The notes beneath the pieces were generated by a model. That model was not told where the DNA came from. It did no database searches and saw only the letters and a program-made list of their open reading frames with translations. A stretch of 64,000 nt of DNA from Paragyromitra xinjiangensis (lineage: Eukaryota > Ascomycota > Pezizomycetes > Pezizales > Discinaceae). Numbering within the stretch: position 1 is the first letter of the stretch; each line of letters starts with the position of its first letter. Shown here one piece after another: positions 48,059 to 59,784 of the stretch. Position numbers and translations under genes: made by a program. The DNA is taken from NCBI GenBank assembly GCA_038503065.1, contig JBCAMK010000001.1, forward strand, positions 3,038,001 through 3,102,000, given 5' to 3'.

Positions 48059-49217
48059 TACATGACAATGTAGTGAAGATTCTAGCCGATTTTGTATTGA
48101 GACGAGATCTTTGTTGCACGATGAAAAGGCTAATATTTGGGGTATTCCGGCGACTGCCTATAAACTGTGGTTTGTGTTTAGGAATATTCATGGTGTAACC
48201 AAGATCTACTGGGTGGTTTGGGTGATGGTGGCCGATAAACGTCGTTAGGTGTTACTATCAGAGAGATATATAAAACACTACATGTAGTTCCATCTGTTGT
48301 CACATGAGATGTGCTTCGGGAAGTATGGAGACGTGTATGAATTATCAATCAATCAATCAAGCTGAATAACAATCTCGAGTGATATACTATGACTTCAACA
48401 ACAGTAATTTCGGCCGTCTTTAATCCAGGAAAATCTTAACCCTTTGAACTCCCTCTAAGCCTTAAAAAGGGCTTTGACTTTTGCATGGCTGATGTGTTTC
48501 TCGGGAGTCGGCCATATCCCTTGACAAATATCCCTGCTGGAGTCTAGATCACCGGGGGGTCGCTCGATTGGTACCTAATTTGCCTCTAAAGGTTGTAAAC
48601 TCTTTGTTTTGTTTCCGGGAAGAAGTGTGCATGCTCCTCTTGGTCAGATTTTTGAATTTACTATCCAATGTTTCGTGTTACTAAGGTTTGATAAAATACT
48701 CGTGCGCATTATCAACTTACCCATCAATAATGCCTAAGCGACATATAATCACTCTAAGTGTCATGGCAGTATTGATAGGTGATAAGCCATAGCACAGCTT
48801 GGAAAGGACTAAGAGTGAGAGGGAGGACAACGCATTCGGCTTCTGTAGGTTTGAAGGAGGTATGAAGGGTAGAAGAAGCGGCAAGGAGTTGAGGGGGGGG
48901 CAAATTTATATTCTTTTCCTCTCTCAAGGTAATAATCTTTCAAGATGAGCCCTTAGGGTCATTTAAGCCGAGGTATAAGAAATTTTGAAAGTGAAACATC
49001 CTAGGTTTTCAAGTCACAATTACACCCCTCTAAAAAAGAAACAGGGACGATGGGATAAGATAGCGTTATTAGCTACTACTGAACATCAACCATGCCAATG
49101 ACGCCCCAGCCCCCTCCGTTTAACAGAAATATTCACAACGTGCCACCCACTATTGTACCCTCTATATGCTTCGGTTTTCATAACGAAAATCCATAGATCT
49201 CGAAACTCCTCTATAGT

Positions 49218-51605
49218 CTAGAAGTTCATCAAGTCTATGGCGTACTATTAGTAAGCCGTCTACGATTGACGGGGTAAAAGTAACTCACCTCTACCAAATA
49301 GTGCTCTCTTCCCCCAATCCATTGCTAACAGCACTCTAGTTCTGAAACTCACGCTCTGCGCAAAGTAGACAGATCTCCAAAGGTAAACAAAAATTAAACC
49401 ACCCCCAACGCTCCATCCATTCAGGTCAAATACCGCCGCGTTTCCGATGTACGCCAGGTTTCCAAGATGCTTGTATTCAAAGCCTTTGTAGACAGTTTCG
49501 TCTAGGTCACCATCGTTGACGTTGTTCATCTTCATACCTGGTGCGGCTTGCGCAAGCTTGTTGAATTTGCGGGCAAGATATTGCCTGCCATACCAATGAT
49601 CCCATTAGCAACCTTGAAATTACAGTAATGAGGAAAGTGGGAAGTTGCGCACCCCTGCTGATGAGCCCTCTGAGCCGTTGCTGGCAAGCTCGTAAGTTTG
49701 TTATCAATCTGTTCCAGAAGTTCTTTCAACTCATCAAAATCCAACGCTCCATTCTTGTCTTTATCATATTCCTCAAACGAGCGATCTAGCCTCCTCAAGT
49801 AGTCTGTCGCCTGCGGGAACTTCTTCCGCACGCGTGCCGCTACGCTTCTCCACATTCCAAAATCAAGTGCCATCTTCTCCGGGTCTTTACCCTTCTCCCA
49901 CGCGATCTGCTTTAGAAAATCTGTGATATGGCTTGCAATATTGTTCTGCACAGTGCTGCAGTCGCCAATGGCATAGACATCCCCGAGCGGGGTTCCTAAT
50001 AGGCGGAGATGCGAGTCAGTTTCGAGAGCGTGTTTGTTTGTTTGCGTCTCGAGCTGATTGGCGATCTTTTCGGCAAAGTCGGTTTGCGCGACGCCGGTGG
50101 ACCATAGGCACATGCCGAAGGGGAGTTCTTTTGTGATGATTTTGCCACTATCAGCATCTTTTTGCGTGAAGATGACTTTGTCCTTTTCGATGCGCGAGAC
50201 GCGGGCATTGGTTAGAACATCGACTTGGTCACGAGCAAAGCGCTCCTCAGCATATCGGGAGAGGGCTTCGTCGTAGGTGTTCAGGATATGACTGCGAGAC
50301 TGGACGACATGGACAGAGACCTCGTTTCTAAGGATTTTTGGGTACTATATTCCTACTTATCAGTATCTGCCCAGAGAAGACCAGGGATTTGAGTAGTACA
50401 CACCATAAGAGTGAGATCCTCGTTCAACATATCAAATAGCTCAGCAGCAAACTCAACACCCGTTGGCCCACCTCCACAAACCACGAACGACAGAAGATTT
50501 CTCCGTTCTTGATCTGTAGTGCTGGGAAGGCATGCTCTTTCGAAGCACTCGATAACTCTGCTCCTAATATTTCTTGCGTCCGTGATGTTCTTCAAGTACT
50601 CGACATGCTCGAGCCCTTCGACCCCGTGAGTTCTAGTTTGTGATCCTGCACACTAATTTTAGTCTTCATTGCTCTACTATCACTCGCGGTTTTCCCTATT
50701 GAGCGAGTTTGTGTTACTCACCAACACCGATTACTAGCTTGTCATATGGTAAATAGAATCGTCTCTCTTCCCCATTCAGTAATGTCTGCGACACCTCCAC
50801 AAGCTTCTCGGAGAAATCGACAGATTCCGCCTTGGCTTTCAAAAAGTGTCCTCGAATCCTGCTGGTGATTCTGCGGATAGGCTCTACCAGGGATCGTACC
50901 TCCAACGTCCCTACGGTAGCGCTGGGGAGAAGAGGTGTATAGAGGAAATAGTTGCTAGGAGATACGACAGTGATGTGATAGTTGTCAGGGTTGATATTCT
51001 TGAGAAGGGCTACGGAACCCCAGCCACAACCCAAAACGACGAGCTTAGGCTTATCTTTTTGCTTCTGCATCTCGACGCCGTCCTCATCATCCACCTATCA
51101 TAAGTATCCAAAATCAGCAGTTGATTCGTTACAGGCAGGTGTTTCACCACGTCGGATGAAATGAAGGTTCCCATACCAACATCTCTGCAATCGGTAGATT
51201 TTTCGGCCCTCCCTTCCTGGGATTTATAGCTAGCTCTGAAACCCCGACATCATACGTTTCCGCTTCATTCTTGTATGTGCTTGCATCATACACAAAAAAC
51301 GCAACCACTAGCCCTGTAATCGTCAACCCTGCAAACCCCGTAAATACAGCAGTCTTGTACAACGCCCTAGCTATCCTACTACGTTTTGGGATTGAAGCGG
51401 TGGTAGGAGCAGAGGTAGCTACAACTCTTGATTGGGGCTTCGAGCTAGATGAAGATAAATTCAATTGATTCCTCAACGTAAGTTTCGGTGTTGCAAGAAA
51501 TGGTGAGACATTTCGGCCGTGTACGAGTGATCGGAAAGGCCGGCTAGAGCTCTGGCGCATAAGGGGACTCGAGCGGAGCTCGGAGAGAACGCGCTGTCTT
51601 AGCAT
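49218..51605 (-). CDS. External alternative NADH dehydrogenase with EF-hand
   Basis: Six exons on the minus strand, 51605..51177, 51094..50722, 50645..50404, 50344..49653, 49584..49289 and 49234..49218, give 539 aa. It is a non-proton-pumping type II NADH:ubiquinone oxidoreductase. An N-terminal mitochondrial presequence rich in Arg/Ser precedes a membrane segment at about residues 87-112 (TAVFTGFAGLTITGLVVAFF), which places it in the inner membrane, probably facing the intermembrane space. The FAD fold shows KLVVLGCGWGSVALLK (about 160-175). The NADH fold shows LSFVVCGGGPTGVEFAAEL. An EF-hand insert has YDKDKNGALDFDEL, suggesting calcium regulation as in Neurospora NDE-1. The C-terminus ALFGRDLMNF depends on a 17-nt last exon. 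Introns end at normal AGs with GCTTACTAAT-type branch sites. Confidence 0.95.
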
Positions 51606-52069
51606 CCTAATTGTCTAGTAAAGACAACGTAGATGCCTAAAATTGAAAGACCAAATGATTGCAACAAAGGATCGCGAGCGGAAAATAAGAAAGAGCAAGC
51701 TGAAGCCTCCGAGGGAGACGGGAGGAGCTATATAAAGATCGAGACCACTCCCTCCAGGAATGTGAGGGGCATACCATGCAGGCAGTAGGTACCAATTACC
51801 TACTTGTGCAGCTCCTCAGCCAAGGAAAAAATACGCACAAGCGGTGACGCAACTTTCCCAGCTGAATCCCAGCTCGCTTCCAGAGATCCCCCAGGGCTAG
51901 GTGCGCTGCTTTGTCGGGTCCGGCACGCTAGGCTACATATATCTGGTAGCTGAGCCTCAGGAGGCTGGCAGGCCCCGCCAAGCCACGCGTATTGTCCAGA
52001 TCTCGAGTATTACATGTATCTCCTGTGTCCTTATTACATAGCTATCATCTCATACTATTATTATCCAAC
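51606..52069. promoter_or_regulatory. Divergent promoter, NADH dehydrogenase / RPB11
   Basis: The two start codons are 464 bp apart and face away from each other, so both promoters lie here. A TATATAAAG sequence is at about 51730-51738, in either case a weak positional hint only. Confidence 0.55.
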
Positions 52070-52490
52070 ATGAATGCTCCCGACAGGTTCGAGCCCCTCG
52101 TTTCGTCCCGTAACTAGTTCGCTCTAACTCGTGCATTCAACATGCAGATTCGAGCTCTTCCTCCTCGGTGAAGGCGAGGCAAAGGTAACCATGGAGGCGG
52201 ACACTCGTCAGCCTAACGCAGCGATCTTCACCTTCAACAAAGAAGACCACACATTAGGCAATCTCCTCCGCGCGACTCTCCTTCAAAACGAGCATGTTAT
52301 CTTCTCAGCTTACAAGACTCCACACCCACTGTTCCCTAAGTTCGAGTTAAGAATACAGACGGACGAAGAGACGAATCCAAAGGAGGCGTTGTTGGCGGCT
52401 TGTCAGGGTCTTATTGGGGACTTGCAAATGCTGAGTCAAAAGTTGACAAGGGAGTGGGAGTTGAATAAGATTGCGAGAGATACTAGCTGA
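52070..52490 (+). CDS. RPB11: RNA polymerase II subunit RPB11
   Basis: Two exons, 52070..52086 and 52148..52490, give 119 aa, the normal size. Rpb11 pairs with Rpb3 in the alpha-like heterodimer that starts polymerase assembly. The first exon supplies only MNAPD plus two bases of Arg; the join reads MNAPDRFELFLLGEGEAKVT, matching the family. The RNAP L/Rpb11 signature is present as FNKEDHTLGNLLRATLLQNE, followed by FSAYKTPHPLFPKFELRIQT and a C-terminal helix. The intron donor is GTTCGA. Reading on from the intron would give a false start MHSTCRFELF. Confidence 0.97.
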
Positions 52491-53320
52491 ATGCCGTTGT
52501 GTGGAGTGAGCTAAAGATTGTGGTGAAGAGAAGAGAAGGGAAGGGAAGAAGACGAGTTTTATGATTGATTTATTGGGAGGGACTTGGTCAGATACTGAGA
52601 AGACTTTGTTTATTGCTGTTTTATTGGAAGGGAGTTGTATTTTATGTTTATGGCTTCGGCTCACAGCAGCACCTGTAGTCGAACTCCTCACTGTTCATAC
52701 CACCTATGGACTCACAAAGAGAAATAATAATGCTAGCTCTCAATGCCCAGGCCTTATATCTACCGTTCGGGTACTAAATAGGAAAGTAGATATTCCTAAC
52801 ATTCCCGGACGGACTGAACAACGCAATTTAAAAGCGACAAATCACAACTCCAATTGACAAAAACATGTACGGGCCCCTGCCATCTATTCTCTGAAAGATG
52901 GAAAATAGGAGAACAAGTAACAAAATGTCAACCCTTCATTTCTTCGTGGTAAATAATGCAAAACCATGAAAACCCGTAGTAATAGTACCAGCGAACCAGC
53001 TCCCCAAAAGATGAGTAAACAGAATAAAACTTCCAAAACCGGAAGTTCCGAGAACGTGAATGAAAAGAAACGAGAAACGAGAAACTCTGTTCCCAAAGTA
53101 GAATCGGACATAAGAGGGGGAGAAGAAACAAAACAGCAAATGGAGAAAGAAAATCACGAAAGAAAAGAGAAAAAAACTCCCATCCCTAAAGTATTCCATA
53201 GCTAAAAAAATACAAGCCTCTCCTTGCACAGACCTCCACTAAAACCTATCCAGGCACGTACCCATACCTCATATTCTCCGTTCTCCAAACTGTTCCGTTT
53301 GTGCTATCATCAATTCAGAT
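52491..53320. other. Convergent 3' intergenic region
   Basis: It lies between the ends of RPB11 (+) and the large disordered protein (-). A-rich on the + strand near 53000-53200. The frames present are compositionally biased and match nothing known to me. Confidence 0.5.
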
Positions 53321-56300
53321 TTACTGCACTGCCTCCGCCACCCTTCTCCCATTACCAACACTACCCCCACCACGTCCGTGGCCCATGTGCCCATTTCCTG
53401 GGGTGAACCGCCCGGAGGGCTTCCTGCGTGCATAACTCGCCTTCTTGCCTTTCTTTCCTTCCTGGCCTTTGCAGACAACCTTAGACTGAGGCCCCCCAGG
53501 AAGATGAACAGGAATGAACCGCTTCCCTTCGTCGTTGACAAAATCTTTGTCCACAAATGCATCAAACATGTGAATAGTCTGTGGATGTTGTTGCAATTTA
53601 GACAGAGATCCTTTGTTCTTCTTTGGTGAAGTGACCACCAGTGATTTGCTAGACAGATTTCCACTATTGAAGATATGTGGAGCCTGATGCGGAATCTTGA
53701 CGGTGGGAGTGGATCCAAAATCGCGTTCAAACAACCCATGGAAAAATTCTTCATCATCCGGTTTTGAGAGGATGCAACCTCCGTCCATTTGTGCTTCCCC
53801 AGTGGTAGTCACCTCTCCCTTTTCGCTGGAATCTTTGCTACCATGTGAGCTGCCAGGGAGCGAGACAGAAGGTCTACCTCCACGCCCTGGCGTTTCTTCG
53901 TATGTAGGCTTAGTCACAGAGAAGTCTTTGGCGGACGTGATCTTGCTTTCTTGCTGATGAAGATGTGCTAGCTGTTGAGGCGGAGATTGTTGTTTTTGCG
54001 TCGAATTTGCCATCTTTTCTAAGATTCTTTGCTGTAGGGCCTCAATGGCATTAAAACTAGATGGTCGAGGCGACTTTGAGTTATCTACTTTATGGAAACC
54101 ATTAAGGCGTGTCGAAGGCGAGATTCTTCCACTGGTATGTTGAGGTTGCGAAGAAGGCGGGAGTTGCACAATACGCGAATTCTTATCGCCGTGCACGGGA
54201 TGCTCCGAAGACATGGGTGGGGGTGGTGATCCAGGCGGATATACCTTTGGAACAAGATCATCTAGTGGCTTGCTTGGATTTCCCAAGTGCTGGGCAAGAA
54301 GGCTGGCGGCAGCCGGGAAGAAACGAGACGTTGGTCTATTTGCCGCAGGTCCGGTTGGGATATTGTTCCTATGAGTTACATGAGAGGATTGAGGTTGTGA
54401 GGTAGCTACGGCTGGCTGAGTTGGTGCACCAGCAACCGCTGATGGCACTGAAAGATCGGGTGCTCCAGCAGATTGGGGGGAGCTCCTCCTGACGATTGCT
54501 TCATCACGTTCAGTCTTTGAAACAGCAATGAGTTTCCTGTCAGTCTCTCCTTGTCCATCTTTGAGCTCGACTTTCCTCCAAGTTTCTACGATCTTTGGAT
54601 GAGTAGCAGGTTCTTTCTTGATCCCTGCAGCGGCATCTTCAGCTTCTTTGGCCAACCTCTCCTCCCGATTCTTTCGCCTCTCTTCAGCTTCATCACTTTG
54701 AAGAGTATTTGCAACAGTATTCCAACGATTAACAGCTTGGGCACGATCTTCGTGCGAGATACTATCGTTTGGACGAGGGTTGCGGGAAAATCCTGAAGAA
54801 GGGCCAGAACGGCCTAACCGTCTATCGTCCCTATTCTGCTGACCATGCATAACATTTGACGCATTTGATCTTGCAGAGAATCCGGAGTATCGGTTGTCAA
54901 AAGTTCCATTACCAACACCATTAAACCCAGAGAAGCGTGGCTTCTCGCCAATAGGCCCCCAAGGGCTGCCATCAGTAGAATTTTGAGCTTGACCATTATT
55001 TCCTGGTGTGTTTCCCCAACTAGTATATCGATCGGGCCCAGGAGGGACATTTTTCCAAGGCTGATCTCTTGATTCACGATTGCCAAGGACTGCAAAATTC
55101 TTTGTCGGCGATCTCTGGGATTGTATCGGTCCTGACTGTCTTCTACCTTGTGCCTGAGGCGCTGTTGGAATTCCAGCGGCATTTCCTGGAGACTGGCTAC
55201 GTATAAGGGGCGGTGGAGGTTGTCTAACTTGGCGGTCTGAGAATGGAACTTGTCTTGGGCGCTCCCTTTCCAAAGCCTGTCTTGCCTCGGTAGCTTGCTT
55301 TGAAGCCGCCTCTTCTTCGGCCTTTCTATCGGCAGCAGCTTTCTCATCTGCTGCCTTCCGTGCAGCAGCTTCCGCTTCGGCGAGTCTCTTTTCCTCGGCT
55401 GCCTTCCTTTCGGCTTCAGCTTTCTCTTCGATTTCTTTTTTCTTCGCGGCTTCTTCAGCCTTTATCTTCGCTTGCTTCTCAAGCTCTTCAAGCTTGATTT
55501 TTAGTCTCTCCTGTTTTGCAGCCTCCTCCTTAGCCTCCTCCTCCTGCCTGCGCTTCCTAGCAGTTTCTCTACTTTCCTTCATCACACGTTCTTGTTGCGC
55601 AATCGGATCCTCATAATTAGGGTCAAAAACAGGTGCCGGAAGAGGGAGGGGGGGAGGAGGAGGCATCTGTTGGATGATTGGTGGCCTAGTAAAGGGAGGT
55701 CCTGGGCGGCCTACAACTGGAGAAACAGCGGTCATCCTTGGAGAAATTTCACGTGGATGTGGAACTGGATGCTGGAATTGCGGGCTATAAGGGCCCGATG
55801 AGCTATGACTACCGCGAGCGCCCTCATTATCAAATGGATTATTGTTATGGCCGAATGAGCCACGCCTGGGATCAATGGAAAACCTAGCATCATCAGGCGT
55901 GGGCGGCTGATCTGCGCTAAACCGGCTAGTAGAAAAGGACGGTCTTCTACCAGTACTTCCACTACCTCCACTAACATTTGAAGAAGCTCTTCTCCGTCCG
56001 TATTCTTCTGGCCGATGGAAACTTATGCTACTGCGTGATTGTTGAAACGCTGCGGACGGTTCAGCTGGTCCGGATTGTTGGAGGTGTTGAGGTGGGCCAA
56101 CAGGACGTTGAAGCACAGAAGGTTTATTCATCGGAATATCGTTACGGTTCGGTCGAGCACCTCCATTTCGAACCTCTCTTACAGGTTCCAATTGACCAGT
56201 CTCAGAATTGAATAATTCGCGCTCACGAGGGCCGTGGTTAACAGGCCTGTCACGCCATGAACGGTCGTAGACATCCGCAGATACTTCCTTTATTCCAACG

Positions 56301-57815
56301 GAGGGAAGGGACGTGTTCTGTGCCGGTGGCTCTGGTCCTAATTCATGACGGGGAGGATGAAAGTTGTTGCCCCGAAGATGGGTAGAATTCATAACCGTTG
56401 GAGGAACAGCACTTGGAGGTGGAATCTTGGCCCAGGGGGATGTACGGGCAGGATGAGTGGACAGCGACTCCGCGGGTTTCAAAGAAGTTTTCTCTGTGAC
56501 GAGTGTTTTAGGTCTTACTTCTTCTTTCACCGGGGCAGCCATAGTGGGCAGTGGTGATTTCGGAGGAGCGACTTCTTGAGGAGGCTCCGGGCGAGTTGGC
56601 TCAACATATGTAGTAGGCGGGGATGCCACTGCTTCTTCAGTTGTGGCCGCTGCGTCTTCCAAAGTGACCTTCATGCCATCATTCCACTCAATAGCCTCAG
56701 GCACCCAATCATCGTCATCATCATCAATGTCCGCCCACTTTGCCTCCTTAGACTCGTTAGAGTCAAGTCTCTGGGCTAAATGAATACCAAAAGAATTTTT
56801 TAATTCTTCGTCGGTGATGTCTTTTTTAGGTGGTGGGGGTGTTGCTATTTAATCATCGTCAATAAAAGCCCAACCTGGATAGCCGACTAGTACTAGGGAT
56901 AATTACGTAGGTTTTTATTCCATACCGGCTGAACTTGGTCTCCTTTTTTGGACCCAGCAGATCCGGTAGACCCAGTACTTCCAAGTCTCAAAGTCTGAGA
57001 TGAAGCACCTGTCTTAACGAGTTTTAGTTTTGAGGCACCTAAAACATTTCGGGGGGCGGGTTGAGTGACAGAGAAAGCCGGAGAAGCTAAATTCACAAAA
57101 AACGTTAGGCGTAACAGTAAAATTATCTACATTATGCAAGATTTATACCTTTATGGGAGAGCGAAGAACTAAGGGTGTTAGACACGGGTCCTAAAGTTGG
57201 CGTGGCATCCTTCAGATACACTTTATTTACTGAAACCGACTTGAATATTGGCTTCCTTAGGGAGGACTTCGGCTTGATGGTATCCATCTTAGTCGGAGAA
57301 ATGCTTCCGGGCCTAGATGTCCCAACGCTTTCTGTATCCGTATCTTTCGTACCTGCATATCTGCTGTTCATGAGGCCCTGTCAAAATATAATGCATTAGC
57401 CAATCAAACTAAACCCGAAAGATGCAGGGAAGGCAAAACCTACAGCCGAAATGCTGTCAGTTCCCAATTCTTCTGAGAATATGCCTTCATTGCTATTTTC
57501 TTTATTTTCTTGCTGTTTCTGGAGTTGTGTTTGCTGCTGCGTATTTGATATGTTGTTTTGAGTAGACTCGCCGGAGGCGGTGAGCTCATTAATAGTGTTG
57601 TTTGCATCAACACCGGTCGTCGAAGGCTCGACAACCGACTGCGCTAGAGGTTGTACCACATTTCCGACGATACGCGAATCTGCCATAACAAGTTGTGTTT
57701 CTGCCCCCCTCGATTTCGCGCCAGTTGCGGCGCAGAAGCTCTTGTCAGATATACTCCCGGTATAGACAAGGACATGGCTGGGGGTAGCAGATGAACGGAG
57801 GAGTCTTGTGCTCAT
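53321..57815 (-). CDS. Large disordered fungal protein of unknown function
   Basis: Four exons on the minus strand, 57815..57444, 57377..57149, 57086..56907 and 56844..53321, give 1,434 aa. Most of it is Ser/Pro/Gln/Asn-rich and should be disordered. Three segments stand out. At about 265-310 an ordered-looking block reads DEELKNSFGIHLAQRL then AKWADIDDDDDDWVPEAIEW. At about 640-740 a long charged helix rich in Lys, Glu and Ala (QERLKIKLEELEKQAKIKAE) is a probable coiled coil. Near the end an aromatic block reads PQTIHMFDAFVDKDFVNDEG followed by an Arg/Gly/Lys-rich tail with GHGRGGGSVGNGRR. The tail suggests RNA or nucleic-acid contact, but that is inference. I believe the WADIDDD-type block recurs in other ascomycete hypothetical proteins, from memory only. 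The exon 3 to 4 junction (C/CA) is chosen because it links NKNL to PTPPPPKKD in frame. Confidence 0.8.
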
Positions 57816-58803
57816 GGTGAACACAACAAAAACTTTGGGCGAAAGGGTAAGGTGGGATGGACAGTGATGACAGCCAGCTAGAAATTGTAACTAAAAATTC
57901 AAACCTAATCAGGTAGCTCAGACGTGATCGCCAATCTTTTTGGCGTTATCAAATCGAAGGGGCGTCTAAAAGCGCGAAGAAGTTATAGAGAGTCTAAAGC
58001 GCACTGGTAGAGATGGTGGATGGAGGTTATGGTGGGTCAGTCAATCGAACAACGATAGCAACCAAATAGTGTATTTCAGTAAGGAAGGTCAGGCACCAAC
58101 CTTGAAGTGTGGAGAGGCGGGGGGTGTGGTGGGGAAGGAGCAAACAGGAGGAGAAGGAAAGAAGTTGGAGAAATTAGGCGCAGGGATGCTTGCTTTTTTT
58201 TTGCCGTCTGTTTCCTTCCACCAGGTTTCGAGAAGCGGTGGAGAGAGGAGGGTTGTGGTTGTGGTGGGGCGGAGGCGAAAAGCCAAATTACCTTTCTATG
58301 TAATGTGTTTTGGAATGTTGTGATGTTTGCAAGCCAAATCTAACGTGTCCAGAGCCGCCAAGACGCCTCAGCTGTTTCTCTCGATTGGCGATCGACTATT
58401 ATTCGGCCCCGCGGCTGATCTTAAGGCACCCAAAGTATACATCGTGAAGTATGTGGAAGCATATTCTGTTTGGAATGTTACACGCAAATACTGCTTACGG
58501 AGACCGTCATACCATAACCGAAACAACAGATGCTGCAACAAAGATTCATGTATAGGGATAGAAAATATCACGAAAAGTATACACAGGCAGTTACTGATGA
58601 TGCGTGATTATGAAGAGATAATAGGCGTTAGTCAGAAGGAGAGGGCTTCTGTCTTTAGCAGAGCATCAACCTGACTTGGTCTAAAAATGAATATCCCTCT
58701 CCTACTGTTAAATATCAATGCTGATTTACACTACAGGGCAGCGGTCTCCTAACCGTCTAAAAAAAACATCTTCCATGATCATTTACCCATTTATAGGAAG
58801 CGT
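57816..58803. other. Region between ATP17 end and disordered-protein start
   Basis: It should hold the promoter of the disordered protein and the 3' end of the ATP synthase f gene. G-rich, T-rich and GGTGG-type patches lie around 58100-58280. No coding frame is supported. Confidence 0.5.
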
Positions 58804-59561
58804 CTAGTGAGCATTGTTCTTGTGATGGCCTATGACTCAATGTTAGTTCTTGAATCTCAAATCTACAAACAAGAATTTGGATGGGTAGGTCGTACGAAGA
58901 TGGAAGTAGTAGTTTTGAGCATAGCCGAGCTGCATTCCCAAGACATTAGCAAATATTTCAATGCGGTTCCCGAGTTCAACATACCGCGACAAGAACACCA
59001 ATGAGGTGGGCCAAGGCTGTAGAAAATCCAAGAACAAGCTATTAGCTCTCTCCCTGATTTTAAGGGTTCGGCCATTGATAGGAGTAAATGAGAAGCTACA
59101 TACGTGCGGCGCTAGCATTCTTTCCAAAGTACTTGGCCTGGTACCTGCCAACTAGACCAGTTGCCTCGATTTTCGGAGCCGGACCTATAGGAAAAATTTA
59201 GCTAAAATCTCCTCACACTGTGCCGGACACGTAAACCCCAGCCTACATACCTCTGGGAAGTTTGCCGTAGAAGTCGACGACACGAGCCATCCTAGAGGCA
59301 TCCTTCGCAGCGCCGATCTAGATACCAAATCAATTGACCGAACTCTCCTTTGAAAACTAGAAATTGATAACCGGAAACACAGCCATAATAAGTGGGTACA
59401 GAGACAAGGGATTCGGAGGTTACTTACACCCTTGATTTATCAGAGATTAGCCATATATTTCATCTGAATTGCGGCGGTGGGGGAGGGGTAAGACTCACAG
59501 ATGGCGAGGCAACCTTTGGGGGGATGAGGGTGGAAATGGTACGGCGGAAAGCAAGAGACAT
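58804..59561 (-). CDS. ATP17: Mitochondrial ATP synthase subunit f
   Basis: Six exons on the minus strand, 59561..59499, 59317..59251, 59184..59104, 59016..58985, 58929..58896 and 58829..58804, give 100 aa. Subunit f belongs to the membrane Fo sector, in the peripheral-stalk/dimer region. The protein reads MSLAFRRTISTLIPPKVASP at the start, IGAAKDASRMARVVDFYGKL and RGPAPKIEATGLVGRYQAKY in the matrix part, a membrane helix HLIGVLVALGYAQNYYF, and ends YYFHLRHHKNNAH, the family's typical C-terminus. Four exons are 26-81 nt and two are 63-67 nt. The first intron as drawn is 181 nt, much longer than its neighbours, and contains AAG/GGT/GTAAGT at 59428..59430; a 3-nt microexon there would insert one Gly after Ser21. 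The gene is head to head with NDUFS4. Confidence 0.93.
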
Positions 59562-59784
59562 GGTGAACAGGCTAATTAAGCTGATGATTGAGTGGAGGAG
59601 GCTTTGTAGGGAGAATCCAGGTGTGAGATGATGTTGTTTCGGTATTTTGAAGTTGTGGAAGAAACAGGAACCGGTGATGGCTGCCCGCTTACTAACCCCA
59701 CCCCCTAACCCTGGTCCTTGATCTCAATGCCTAGCGCCAAATCGTTGCTGATATCAATCTCCACTGTACCATCTCCACTCGACT
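59562..59784. promoter_or_regulatory. 223-bp divergent promoter of two respiratory genes
   Basis: Start codons of ATP synthase f (-) and the NDUFS4-type subunit (+) are separated by only 223 bp. A C-rich CTAACCCCACCCCCTAACCC patch at 59692-59711 lies about 75 bp before the + start and may be a binding site. A shared control region is likely from geometry alone. Confidence 0.6.

Larger units (their letters stand above)
46288..49217. other. AT-rich 2.9-kb stretch with transposon relics
   Basis: No gene is supported. Two inverted-repeat elements (listed separately) lie in the middle. The surrounding DNA is TA- and AT-rich with short frames only, and a small ATCA run at about 48341-48360. The pattern fits a small heterochromatic or RIP-touched island between housekeeping genes. 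Base composition was judged by eye, not counted. Confidence 0.55.
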
